Source: an uncultured Bacteroides sp.
GTDB taxonomy: Bacteria > Bacteroidota > Bacteroidia > Bacteroidales > Bacteroidaceae
Direction: 5' to 3'
Assembly (NCBI GenBank): GCA_900552645.1
Contig: USAN01000001.1
Coordinates: 124,001 to 188,000 of the forward strand
Length of the DNA stretch: 64,000 nt
Below are positions 53,469-61,557 of the stretch, one piece after another; position 1 is the stretch's first letter; each line of letters begins with the position of its first letter. The notes beneath the pieces were generated by a model, which ran no database searches, had not been told where the DNA came from, and saw nothing but the letters and a program-made list of their open reading frames with translations. The position numbers and the translations under genes were made by a program.

Positions 53469-53885
53469 ATGAAAACATTTGATTATCTTTTAAGTCATGA
53501 TATCAAGCCTTCCGTACAGCGAATAGCTATTATGGATTATTTGTTGGCGCACAGGGTACATCCTTCTATTGATGTTATTTATTCAGCTTTAAGCAAAAAA
53601 ATGCCTACTCTTTCTAAGACTACAGTTTACAATACTCTTAAACTGTTTGTTGATAACGGAGCGGCGCAGATGCTTACTATTGAAGAAAAGAATGTCCGTT
53701 TTGATGGGGATAAAAGTTTGCACTCGCACTTTCTGTGTAAAGGATGTGGTAAAATATTTGATATGCCATACGAAGGTGAGCAAAAGATGGATGAACCGCT
53801 AAACCTTAATGGGTTTATGGTAGACGAAATTCATCATTATTACAAAGGTTATTGTCCTTCATGTGAAGGTAAAAATAAGAAATAA
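53469..53885 (+). CDS. PerR-like Fur family repressor
   Basis: 138 residues. Winged-helix part about 1-85 (PSVQRIAIMDYLLAHRVHPSIDVIYSAL, LSKTTVYNTLKL), then a dimerisation and metal part with HSHFLCKGCGKIFDM and YYKGYCPSCEG, two CxxC pairs for structural zinc. The Asp/His pattern VRFDGDKSLHSH fits PerR, the peroxide sensor in which Fe-bound His are oxidised. The next gene, a rubrerythrin, is a usual PerR target and starts 35 bp later. A perfect Per box lies in front of this gene. Whether it is a true PerR or a Fur is judged from the context. Confidence 0.85.
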   Translation: MKTFDYLLSHDIKPSVQRIAIMDYLLAHRVHPSIDVIYSALSKKMPTLSKTTVYNTLKLFVDNGAAQMLTIEEKNVRFDGDKSLHSHFLCKGCGKIFDMPYEGEQKMDEPLNLNGFMVDEIHHYYKGYCPSCEGKNKK

Positions 53886-53919
53886 AGAATTTGACTAACT
53901 AATTAAAATTATTATTATT

Positions 53920-54471
53920 ATGAAGAAGTTTATTTGTACAGTTTGTGGTTATGTTTATGAAGGTGATGCAGCTCCAGAAAAATGTCCTATGTGTAAGGCT
54001 CCTGCTTCTAAGTTCCAGGAAATGGTAGAATCAGAAGGTGGTCTTGAATTTGTAGACGAACACGTAGTTGGCGTAGCTAAGGGATGTGACGAAGAAATGA
54101 TCAAAGATCTTAACGCGCACTTCATGGGCGAATGTACAGAAGTAGGTATGTATCTTGCAATGAGCCGTCAGGCAGACCGTGAAGGTTATCCTGAAATTGC
54201 AGAAGCTTACAAACGCTATGCATGGGAAGAAGCAGAACACGCTGCTAAATTTGCCGAACTTCTTGGCGACTGTGTTTGGGATACAAAAACAAATCTTGAA
54301 AAGAGAATGGCTGCCGAAGCTGGCGCTAATGCAGACAAGAAACGTATCGCTACTCGTGCTAAAGCATTGAATCTTGATGCTATTCATGATACAGTTCACG
54401 AAATGGCTAAGGACGAAGCCCGTCACGGTAAAGGATTCGAAGGTTTATATAACCGTTACTTCAAAAAATAA
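53920..54471 (+). CDS. Reverse rubrerythrin (NADH-peroxidase type)
   Basis: 183 residues with the rubredoxin module first (CTVCGYVYEG and CPMCKAPASKF, two CxxC) and the diiron four-helix domain after it (EVGMYLAMSRQADREGY, YAWEEAEHAAKFAEL and MAKDEARHGKGFEGL). This order is opposite to the standard rubrerythrin. Such proteins reduce hydrogen peroxide with electrons from NADH-rubredoxin reductase. Codons are those of a highly expressed gene. It follows perR and shares its regulated promoter. Confidence 0.93.
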   Translation: MKKFICTVCGYVYEGDAAPEKCPMCKAPASKFQEMVESEGGLEFVDEHVVGVAKGCDEEMIKDLNAHFMGECTEVGMYLAMSRQADREGYPEIAEAYKRYAWEEAEHAAKFAELLGDCVWDTKTNLEKRMAAEAGANADKKRIATRAKALNLDAIHDTVHEMAKDEARHGKGFEGLYNRYFKK

Positions 54472-54498
54472 GAGAGAGTTTCAGTAATAATCCAAATT

Positions 54499-54531
54499 AA
54501 AGGCTGCATACTTATATAGTATGTAGCCTTT
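54499..54531. terminator. Terminator between rubrerythrin and thioredoxin genes
   Basis: AAAGGCTGCATACT pairs with AGTATGTAGCCTTT over 14 bp with one G-U pair, loop 5 nt, and T-rich sequence on the plus side. It lies between convergent genes. Confidence 0.7.
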
Positions 54532-54548
54532 ATATTTTATGGTATAGC

Positions 54549-55022
54549 TTAATTTTTTTTAAGAAGTACTTCCTGGATGGCTTTCTCGAAAGTTGCCTTG
54601 TCGGCTGCGCCAACTATAAGTTGAGGCTGTCCACTCATAGGAATGAATAAAATTGTAGGAAGCGATTGTATACCCATAGCACCTGCAAGCTCTTTTTGTT
54701 TATCGGTGTCTACTTTATAAACTACAATCTGTCCTTCATATTTCTTAGCCAGACTCTTTAAAATAGGTGCCACCATACGGCATGGACCACACCATGTAGC
54801 ATAGAAATCTATAATTGCAGGTTTGTCACCTTTGTATTTCCACTCCTTGGATCCAGAAGTATAGTCGAAAACTTTACTAAGAAACATTTGATTGTCCATA
54901 GGGATTACAATATCCTTACTGTTGGATTCTTCTTCCTTTGTATTTTCACTTTTACTTTGCTGAGCACACGAAGATAGCGTACAGAATATGGCCATCATTA
55001 AAAACAGGGTAATTTTTTTCAT
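54549..55022 (-). CDS. Thioredoxin-like lipoprotein
   Basis: 157 residues. Signal peptide with Cys19 (TLSSC), then a thioredoxin fold with DFYATWCGPCRMVAPIL and the cis-Pro in QSLPTILF. It should work as a periplasmic or membrane-attached oxidoreductase. It is 4 bp downstream of a cytosolic thioredoxin gene, so the two act as a pair in different compartments. Confidence 0.9.
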   Translation of the reverse strand: MKKITLFLMMAIFCTLSSCAQQSKSENTKEEESNSKDIVIPMDNQMFLSKVFDYTSGSKEWKYKGDKPAIIDFYATWCGPCRMVAPILKSLAKKYEGQIVVYKVDTDKQKELAGAMGIQSLPTILFIPMSGQPQLIVGAADKATFEKAIQEVLLKKN

Positions 55023-55026
55023 ATAA

Positions 55027-55323
55027 TTATTCGTATTGCGAAAGCAGGTTACTTAAATCTTTAGCTTGCATGGCTCCGCTTTGTCTCCATAACTGCTCTC
55101 CGTTTTTAAATATCATCAATGTCGGGACCGACTGGATTTTATAGGTTGATGCAAGCGCTTGATGCTTGTCTACATCAATCTTTACTATACGTACAGCTTC
55201 TCCTTTCATCTTTTTCAATTCTTCAAGAATAGGTTTCATCATTTTGCATGGTCCGCACCACTCTGCATAGAAATCAACCAATACCGGTATAGGTGATTTT
55301 ATCAATTCATTAAATTTTTCCAT
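55027..55323 (-). CDS. Thioredoxin
   Basis: 98 residues, no signal peptide. DFYAEWCGPCKMMKPIL and QSVPTLMIFKNGEQ (cis-Pro) give a standard cytosolic thioredoxin. It starts the two-gene unit with the lipoprotein thioredoxin. Confidence 0.93.
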   Translation of the reverse strand: MEKFNELIKSPIPVLVDFYAEWCGPCKMMKPILEELKKMKGEAVRIVKIDVDKHQALASTYKIQSVPTLMIFKNGEQLWRQSGAMQAKDLSNLLSQYE

Positions 55324-55399
55324 AATCCATTGATTAAAATGTTGTTTATAAAGATAACGAAAAATAAAATGATAAGTTGACCGAAAATAGATTATTTAT

Positions 55400-55440
55400 A
55401 AAATTAAAGGCATCCTTATAATTGGGATGCCTTTAATTTT
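55400..55440. terminator. Terminator of the OmpH-like gene
   Basis: A perfect 16-bp stem (55400-55415 with 55425-55440) with T-rich ends in both directions and a 9-nt loop. Confidence 0.8.
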
Positions 55441-55455
55441 ATATTTAAAAAAAAA

Positions 55456-56064
55456 TTATTTTTTAGCAGAAGGGCTATAACGGCTGTTTAGACCATCTAT
55501 AATTTCATTTGTAATGTTGAAAGCCGGATTTGCGTAAAGAAGATTATCAAATCCGCTATTGCTTATAATCAAGTCATAACCTTTAGTTTTGTTGTAAACC
55601 TTAAGGAATGAGTTGATAGAATCACGCAACTGAAGACTGTTCTTTTGATTCTCGGCTGCGAGTTCATCGCTTAATTTCTGTTGTAAAGCTTGTAAATCCT
55701 GTTGTTGCTTGTACAAACGCATCTGTTCTTGTTCAGCACGTTCGCGTGAAGCAAAACCATTGTTTTCTATTTTACGTTGAAATTCTTTTGCGTCTGCATC
55801 AAGAGATTTAGCTTTCTGATTTAAGGTAGTACGGATGTTTTCTTCTTTCTGGATCATCATTTCATTAAGGTCATTCCAAAAATTATATTTAGTCAGAAGA
55901 GAATCAATCTCTACATAAGCTATTTTCATGTTTGAAGAACCTTGAACTCCATTAGCAACTGGTGCAGAATCTGCCGTGTTGTTTTTCTTATCACTGCATT
56001 GTGCAAATAGAAGTCCTAGTGCAAGAACCACACATCCATTAAAGATGATACTTGTTTTTTTCAT
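55456..56064 (-). CDS. OmpH/Skp-like lipoprotein
   Basis: 202 residues from MKKTSIIF. A start four codons earlier is possible. Lipobox at LLFAQC. The body is a long coiled coil (MIQKEENIRTTLNQKAKSLD to QKLSDELAAENQK, about 60-150), between the family start IAYVEIDSLLTKY and end YDLIISNSGFDNLLYANP. OmpH/Skp proteins are periplasmic chaperones for outer-membrane proteins. The lipid anchor is a variation common in Bacteroidales. Confidence 0.85.
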   Translation of the reverse strand: MKKTSIIFNGCVVLALGLLFAQCSDKKNNTADSAPVANGVQGSSNMKIAYVEIDSLLTKYNFWNDLNEMMIQKEENIRTTLNQKAKSLDADAKEFQRKIENNGFASRERAEQEQMRLYKQQQDLQALQQKLSDELAAENQKNSLQLRDSINSFLKVYNKTKGYDLIISNSGFDNLLYANPAFNITNEIIDGLNSRYSPSAKK

Positions 56065-56107
56065 AATCTTTTTCACGTATAGTTTTTAATAATATAATTC
56101 TATAACT

Positions 56108-56314
56108 TTATTTTATCACTTCCGGTATTGCATTACCGTTTTTCTTTCTGGCTTCACGGTCTTGTGATTGTATACAGTGAATCCCTCTCTTTCTTAAGAA
56201 TTTACTTCCGCTTACGTGAGTATTAGGGAACTTTCCCTTTATCACGATTCCTACAGATAATAATGCTATACATATAGCAACAATTAACACTGTTATAAAG
56301 ATAGTATCAACCAT
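56108..56314 (-). CDS. Small conserved membrane protein, function unknown
   Basis: 68 residues: one hydrophobic segment (about 4-24) and a basic cytoplasmic tail FPNTHVSGSKFLRKRGIHC, QSQDREARKK. I recall similar short proteins in Bacteroidales, which suggests conservation, but not a name. Lies 44 bp before the OmpH-like gene. Confidence 0.6.
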   Translation of the reverse strand: MVDTIFITVLIVAICIALLSVGIVIKGKFPNTHVSGSKFLRKRGIHCIQSQDREARKKNGNAIPEVIK

Positions 56315-56462
56315 TTCTATTAAATTTGTCCTGCAAAGATATGTTTTTGTACTGATTTCTTTTTCTATTTTACATTAAAAAAGAAAAAGTATAGTGAGAA
56401 AGAGAGTAATTTAACAAAATTTTATACAAAGACGAATTGAAAAATATATAATACTATAAACT

Positions 56463-57920
56463 ATGACTGCAAAAGATTTAAAACCTTCATCAGTATTTCA
56501 TTATTTTGATGAAGTATGTAAAGTTCCTCGTCCTTCTAAGCATGAGGATAAAATAATAGCTTTTCTAAAAGACTTCGGAAAAATCCATAATCTGGAAACG
56601 AAAGTAGATGAGGCAGGAAATGTTCTTATAAAGAAAGCTGCTACAAAGGGTATGGAAAACAGAGAAACTGTAATTCTTCAATCGCATATAGATATGGTAT
56701 GTGAGAAAAACAGCGATGTAGAACATGATTTTTTCAATGATCCTATTAAGACTATCGTAGATGGCGAGTGGCTTAAGGCTAATGGTACTACTCTTGGTGC
56801 CGACAATGGAATAGGCGTGGCTACCGAATTGGCTGTGCTTGCTGCAACAGATATTAAGCATGGCCCAATAGAGTGCTTGTTTACTGTTGATGAGGAAACC
56901 GGACTTACAGGTGCATTCGCACTTAAGGATGATTTCATGAATGGCGATATACTTATTAATCTTGATTCGGAAGATGAGGGTGAAATGTTTATAGGGTGTG
57001 CAGGAGGTGCAAACAGTGTTGCCGAATTTAAGTTTGAACTTGTAGATGCTCCTAAGGATTATTTCTTCTTCAAGGTATTGATAAAAGGACTTACCGGGGG
57101 ACACTCTGGCGATGATATAAATAAAGGGCGCGCTAATGCAAATAAGTTGCTAAACCGTTATCTTTCTATATTGAATTCTAAATTTAATCTATATATATGT
57201 AATATAGATGGGGGTAACCTTCATAATGCAATTCCTCGTGAAGCTTCGGCAATATGTGCTGTTCCAATGAAGGACAAAGAGAGTGTACGTGTGGAACTTA
57301 ATATTTTTATTGCCGATGTTGAGAATGAATACACTGCTACAGAGCCTAACTTCCATGCCGATTTGTCATCGGAACTTCCACTTGAAAAAGCAATAGACAA
57401 GAATGTTACAGATAAATTTCTTAAATCTGTATATGCAGTATTTAATGGTGTATTTGCCATGAGTCAGGATATGCCGGGACTTGTAGAGACTTCTTCAAAC
57501 CTTGCATCTATAAAGCAGAAAGAGGATAAGATAATAATTGTAACAAGTCAGCGCAGTTCAATAATGTCTGCACGCAGAAATGTATCGGAAATGGTAGCAT
57601 CTGCATTTATTCTTGGAGGTGCAACCGTAACAGTAGGTGATGGCTATCCTGGATGGAAACCAAATCCGGCTTCTCCTATTCTAAAAGTTACAATAGACAG
57701 CTACAAGCGTCTTTTTGGAACAGAACCTAAAGTGAAGGCTATTCATGCCGGATTGGAATGTGGTCTTTTCCTTGAAAAATATCCGGCTCTTGACATGGTT
57801 TCTTTCGGCCCAACATTGCGTGGAGTGCATTCGCCGGATGAACGCATGCTTATTCCAACAGTCCAGAAATTCTGGGATCATCTATTAGATGTATTGGCTA
57901 ACATCCCTGTAAAAAAATAA
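56463..57920 (+). CDS. pepD: Aminoacyl-histidine dipeptidase (M20)
   Basis: 485 residues, the usual length. Metal-site motifs LQSHIDMVCEK, LGADNGIGVA, FTVDEETGLTGA, LINLDSEDEGE and AIHAGLECGLF are all present. The dimerisation domain (about 190-375) starts KVLIKGLTGGHSGDDINKG. It splits dipeptides such as carnosine (Xaa-His). The start of the next gene is 4 bp after its stop. Confidence 0.93.
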   Translation: MTAKDLKPSSVFHYFDEVCKVPRPSKHEDKIIAFLKDFGKIHNLETKVDEAGNVLIKKAATKGMENRETVILQSHIDMVCEKNSDVEHDFFNDPIKTIVDGEWLKANGTTLGADNGIGVATELAVLAATDIKHGPIECLFTVDEETGLTGAFALKDDFMNGDILINLDSEDEGEMFIGCAGGANSVAEFKFELVDAPKDYFFFKVLIKGLTGGHSGDDINKGRANANKLLNRYLSILNSKFNLYICNIDGGNLHNAIPREASAICAVPMKDKESVRVELNIFIADVENEYTATEPNFHADLSSELPLEKAIDKNVTDKFLKSVYAVFNGVFAMSQDMPGLVETSSNLASIKQKEDKIIIVTSQRSSIMSARRNVSEMVASAFILGGATVTVGDGYPGWKPNPASPILKVTIDSYKRLFGTEPKVKAIHAGLECGLFLEKYPALDMVSFGPTLRGVHSPDERMLIPTVQKFWDHLLDVLANIPVKK

Positions 57921-57924
57921 AAAC

Positions 57925-58935
57925 ATGAAAAAATATTTTTTACTCTTATCACTACTATGCATAGGATTTGCAGCTAATGCTGCCGAACCTTTCAGAATTA
58001 TGTTCTATAATGTAGAGAATCTGTTTGACTGTAAGCATGATTCTTTAAAAAAGGATGAAGAGTTTCTTCCTACATCGCAAAAGAAGTGGGATATGGCCAA
58101 GTATAATGACAAGTTGGCTAAGATCTCTAAAGTTATAGTTGCTACAGGAACCGATCGTGTGCCCGATTTGGTAGGGTTGTGTGAGGTGGAAAATGATAAT
58201 TGTCTTACTGACCTCACAAAGAATTCACCACTACGTCAGGCTGGATACGAATATGTAATGACTAATTCGCCCGACCAGCGTGGGATTGACGTCGCTTTAC
58301 TATATCAGCGCGGTAGCTTTAAATTGTTAAATACTAATTCTATACGCATACCTAACGAGGAAATTGAAAGATGGCCTACACGCGATATACTTCATGTAAC
58401 CGGTCAGGTACTTTCGGGCGATACTATGGATGTATTTGTATGCCATATGCCTTCAAGATCGGGTGGAGAAGAAGAAAGCGAGCCTTACCGTCTGTTTACA
58501 GCACAGATACTTAACATTTCGGTCGATTCGGTAATGCATGAAAGAAAGAATCCTAATGTGGTGATAATGGGCGACTTTAATGACTATCCTACAAACAACT
58601 CAATAGCAAAGGTACTTGGCGCAGTAGCTCCTAAAGATAAGATAGAAGGTGGCAAATTATATAACCTTATGGCCGATCGTCAAGAAGGTACTTACCGATA
58701 CAAGGGAGATTGGGGTGTTCTGGACCAAATGATTGTTTCGGGTACAATGCTTCAGGGAAAGGATGGTGTAAGAACCTCGTATGATAAAGCACAGATATTA
58801 AAACATCCTTTCTTAATGGAAGAAGACGACCGTTATGGAGGTGAAACTCCTTCAAGAACATTCTGGGGAAACCGTTTTCACGGAGGATACAGTGATCATT
58901 TACCTATATGCGTAGATATTGAAATAGGGAAGTAA
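57925..58935 (+). CDS. Endonuclease/exonuclease/phosphatase family secreted protein
   Basis: 336 residues with a signal peptide (about 1-19, ANAAEP). The EEP core has FYNVENLFD (Asn/Glu ligands), GLCEVEND, DVALLYQ, MGDFNDYPTN and a final SDHLPI with the catalytic His. It may act on nucleic acids or on phosphoester lipids outside the cytoplasm. The family does not tell them apart. Likely co-transcribed with pepD. Confidence 0.87.
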   Translation: MKKYFLLLSLLCIGFAANAAEPFRIMFYNVENLFDCKHDSLKKDEEFLPTSQKKWDMAKYNDKLAKISKVIVATGTDRVPDLVGLCEVENDNCLTDLTKNSPLRQAGYEYVMTNSPDQRGIDVALLYQRGSFKLLNTNSIRIPNEEIERWPTRDILHVTGQVLSGDTMDVFVCHMPSRSGGEEESEPYRLFTAQILNISVDSVMHERKNPNVVIMGDFNDYPTNNSIAKVLGAVAPKDKIEGGKLYNLMADRQEGTYRYKGDWGVLDQMIVSGTMLQGKDGVRTSYDKAQILKHPFLMEEDDRYGGETPSRTFWGNRFHGGYSDHLPICVDIEIGK

Positions 58936-58958
58936 TATCTCTTTATTATTATATATCA

Positions 58959-59018
58959 AATCGACCGCCGTCAAAAATAAATTGACGGCGGTCGATTATT
59001 TTTTTATGGCGGTCGATT
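58959..59018 (+). terminator. Long hairpin with a third arm copy
   Basis: AATCGACCGCCGTCAA pairs with TTGACGGCGGTCGATT (58959-58974 with 58982-58997), 16 bp, loop 7 nt, followed by T-rich sequence. A second right-arm copy GGCGGTCGATTTT follows at 59008. It can terminate the EEP gene transcript. The rest of this gap (59019-59208) has no gene, only a palindrome TAAACCGGTTTA at 59134-59145. Sequence and arrangement recall 6804-6858. Confidence 0.75.
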
Positions 59019-59208
59019 TTTTATTTGTTTAGACCAATTTACCAACTTCTCTAAACCAATTGAAGTGTACTGAATTTAGTTACGCTTTTTTTCTTAAAAC
59101 ATAAAGCAGTTGACGGGTTATACTTATTATATCTAAACCGGTTTACATATTTATTTAACAATTCGGTTTTGATTGTCAAATCTATAAATAATATAAGTAA
59201 TATATAAA

Positions 59209-59682
59209 TCATTCATGATGATAAGGCCCATTGTTTAGAATAGTGAATGCCCGATACATCTGTTCTACGAAAATTAGCCTAATCATTTGATGCGAGAAAG
59301 TCATCTTTGATAATGATATCTTTTCCTGTGCTATATCGTATATTTTCTGCGAAAAGCCATAAGGCCCTCCTATAATGAATACAAGTCTTTTATTCACAGT
59401 ATGAGTCTTTCTCTCTATCCAATTTGCAAATTCTATTGAACGAAACTCCTTACCATGTTCGTCCAGCAACACAACAACGTCGCCCGGCTGAATAGACCTC
59501 AGTATCATTTCGGCCTCTTTCTCCTTCTGCTGTTCCATACTTAGACTCTTTGTATTCTTTAATTCAGGAATAACCTCCATATCGAAAGTGGTATAATGCT
59601 TCAAGCGATCTACATAATCGTTTATAGCCGATATGTAATGCTTCTCGACTGTACGTCCCACTACTATTAATGTAAATTTCAT
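59209..59682 (-). CDS. rlmH: 23S rRNA (pseudouridine1915-N3)-methyltransferase
   Basis: 157 residues from the ATG of MKFTLIVVGRT. The upstream in-frame start lies in the -7 box and is rejected. LDEHGKEFRSIEFA, FIIGGPYGFS and the SPOUT end LSLSKMTFSHQMIRLIFVEQMYRA (shown in two parts by family) are typical of RlmH, which methylates Psi1915 on the assembled 70S ribosome. Single gene, divergent from nadC. Confidence 0.93.
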   Translation of the reverse strand: MKFTLIVVGRTVEKHYISAINDYVDRLKHYTTFDMEVIPELKNTKSLSMEQQKEKEAEMILRSIQPGDVVVLLDEHGKEFRSIEFANWIERKTHTVNKRLVFIIGGPYGFSQKIYDIAQEKISLSKMTFSHQMIRLIFVEQMYRAFTILNNGPYHHE

Positions 59683-59702
59683 ATTTATTGAAAAAAAATA
59701 TT

Positions 59703-59733
59703 TTTGCAAAAATAGAGAAAATCCATACCTTTG
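59703..59733. promoter_or_regulatory. Divergent rlmH/nadC promoters
   Basis: nadC: TTTG at 59703-59706, 19 bp, TACCTTTG at 59726-59733, an exact consensus. rlmH: minus-strand TATTTTTG at 59707-59714. The two promoters overlap face to back, so RNA polymerase cannot occupy both fully at once. Confidence 0.7.
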
Positions 59734-59762
59734 CCCATTAATTTTAAAAAATAGATATTAAA

Positions 59763-60617
59763 ATGGATAAGGATGTAGTAAAAGACCTGATAGACAGATT
59801 GATAGATTTGTCGTTTGCAGAAGATATAGGTGATGGAGATCATACTACACTTTCTTGTATCCCTGCCGATGCAATGGGTAAGTCAAAATTGCTTATAAAA
59901 GAGGAAGGTATACTTGCGGGTATAGAAATAGCAAAAGAGGTATTCAATCGTTTTGACCCAACCATGAAGGTAGAGGTATTTATAAATGATGGTGCTCATG
60001 TAAAACCCGGTGACGTGGCAATGATAGTTGAAGGCAAAATTCAATCTTTACTCCAAACAGAACGTCTTATGCTTAATATAATGCAACGTATGAGTGGTAT
60101 CGCTACGATGACCAACAAGTATGTGCAGAAACTTGAAGGCACAAAGACTCGAGTACTTGATACACGCAAGACTACTCCTGGAATGCGTATACTAGAGAAG
60201 ATGGCTGTAAAAATAGGTGGCGGTGTAAATCATCGTATAGGTCTATTCGATATGATACTTTTAAAGGATAATCATGTAGACTTTGCCGGAGGCATTGACA
60301 AGGCAATAACAAGAGCTAAGGATTATTGCAAAGAAAAAGGTAAGGAACTTAAAATAGAGATAGAGGTAAGAAACTTCGACGAACTACAGCAAGTACTAGA
60401 TTTGGGTGGGGTAGACCGTATAATGCTCGACAACTTCTCGCCTGCAAATACCAAGAAAGCAGTAGAATTAATTAATGGCCTATTTGAAACAGAATCTTCG
60501 GGTGGTATCACCTTTGATACTTTAAGAGATTATGCCGAATGTGGAGTTGATTATATTTCGGTGGGAGCACTGACCCATTCTGTAAAAGGTTTGGATATGA
60601 GTTTCAAGGCTTGTTGA
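59763..60617 (+). CDS. nadC: Nicotinate-nucleotide diphosphorylase (carboxylating)
   Basis: 284 residues. AEDIGDGDHTTLSCIP at the start, ERLMLNIMQRMSGIATMT, DTRKTTPGMR (with the active-site Arg/Lys), KDNHVDFAGG, DRIMLDNFSP and YISVGALTHS are the standard motifs. It converts quinolinate and PRPP to NaMN in NAD synthesis. nadE, the last enzyme, is at 51.4 kb. Confidence 0.95.
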   Translation: MDKDVVKDLIDRLIDLSFAEDIGDGDHTTLSCIPADAMGKSKLLIKEEGILAGIEIAKEVFNRFDPTMKVEVFINDGAHVKPGDVAMIVEGKIQSLLQTERLMLNIMQRMSGIATMTNKYVQKLEGTKTRVLDTRKTTPGMRILEKMAVKIGGGVNHRIGLFDMILLKDNHVDFAGGIDKAITRAKDYCKEKGKELKIEIEVRNFDELQQVLDLGGVDRIMLDNFSPANTKKAVELINGLFETESSGGITFDTLRDYAECGVDYISVGALTHSVKGLDMSFKAC

Positions 60618-60653
60618 TTAACTAATCAATAAATATATTTTTTATACAGAATT

Positions 60654-61259
60654 ATGAAGAAAATTAATCTTTTCAGAGTTGCTCTTCTTATGCTTGTATT
60701 AAGCACAAGTTCTGTAACAAAAGCTCAGGATTTGGGCTCAATCCTTTCGGGAGTAACTAAAGCAGTTACAAGTAACCAAGCTACTGCAAAAAATATTGTA
60801 GGTACGTGGCAGTATAGCAAACCTGCATGTACTTTCGATTCGGACAATATTCTGGCTACTGCCGGTGGTGAAATTGCTTCCGAGAAAATAGAAGAAAAAA
60901 TGGCACAAATATGTGCACAGGCAGGTCTTAAGAATACAACCTGCAAATATGTTTTTGACAGTAATGGTAAATATTCGTGCACTGTAAATAACAGGGTATC
61001 ATCGGGAACTTATACATTTGATGAGAAAAACAAGAAAATAAACCTGGTTACAACTACCGGAATTAAATTCAATGGTAAGGTTGTGATGAATGGCAATACA
61101 ATGCAGTTGTTGTTTAGTTCCGACAAGCTTCTTAAGTTGTTACAAACTATGAGTAGCGCTGCCGGCAATACTTCGGTAAATTCTACTATGAATGTATTGA
61201 CCTCTCTTTCGTCACAATATAACGGAATGAATCTTGGCTTTGAAATGAAAAAGAAATGA
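60654..61259 (+). CDS. DUF4923 family exported protein
   Basis: 201 residues with signal peptide to about residue 24 (TKAQDL). After a short linker, IVGTWQYSKPACTFDSDN starts a lipocalin-like domain, with YSCTVNNRVSSGTYTFDEKN, IKFNGKVVMNGNTMQLLF strands and two Cys pairs. This is the pattern of DUF4923, common in Bacteroidales. Function unknown. It lies 36 bp after nadC without a clear promoter of its own. Confidence 0.75.
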   Translation: MKKINLFRVALLMLVLSTSSVTKAQDLGSILSGVTKAVTSNQATAKNIVGTWQYSKPACTFDSDNILATAGGEIASEKIEEKMAQICAQAGLKNTTCKYVFDSNGKYSCTVNNRVSSGTYTFDEKNKKINLVTTTGIKFNGKVVMNGNTMQLLFSSDKLLKLLQTMSSAAGNTSVNSTMNVLTSLSSQYNGMNLGFEMKKK

Positions 61260-61298
61260 TATTTATTGTATTTTATATAGATTGATGGTGAATAACCA

Positions 61299-61340
61299 TA
61301 ACAAAAAAGCTTGAGATTGTAATCTCAAGCTTTTTTGTTA
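61299..61340. terminator. Terminator after the DUF4923 gene
   Basis: A perfect 20-bp inverted repeat (61299-61318 with 61321-61340) with AAAAAAGC/GCTTTTTT ends, working in both directions. Confidence 0.85.
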
Positions 61341-61393
61341 TGTAATGATTATGCAATATTACGGTGAAATATATGTGAAATATAAGCATGTCT

Positions 61394-61446
61394 AATGTCA
61401 CACGTAAAAGCCTATAAACAGAAGGCTTCAAGGGGATTGTGACATT
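61394..61446. repeat. Nested inverted repeats in the gap before the GH29 gene
   Basis: AATGTCACA (61394-61402) pairs with TGTGACATT (61438-61446), and inside them AAGCCT (61408-61413) pairs with AGGCTT (61423-61428). The TGTCAC/GTGACA units recall those in the 39-bp arms at 6947 and 7462. A tandem GTGAAATATA(T/A) lies just upstream. Possible binding sites or a small structured RNA. The rest of the 298-bp gap shows nothing. Confidence 0.45.
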
Positions 61447-61557
61447 GTGGAATATATTTTATAAAATTAAAATTAGTAGTATATATAGCTTTAAAGCTTT
61501 ATTCTACTTATAACTTATATCTTGGCACAGACTAATATTTACAATAGTTTTTACATA

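Noticed and set aside
59134..59145. Palindrome TAAACCGGTTTA as an operator
   Set aside because: A 12-bp palindrome alone in an AT-rich gap, not placed at any visible promoter.
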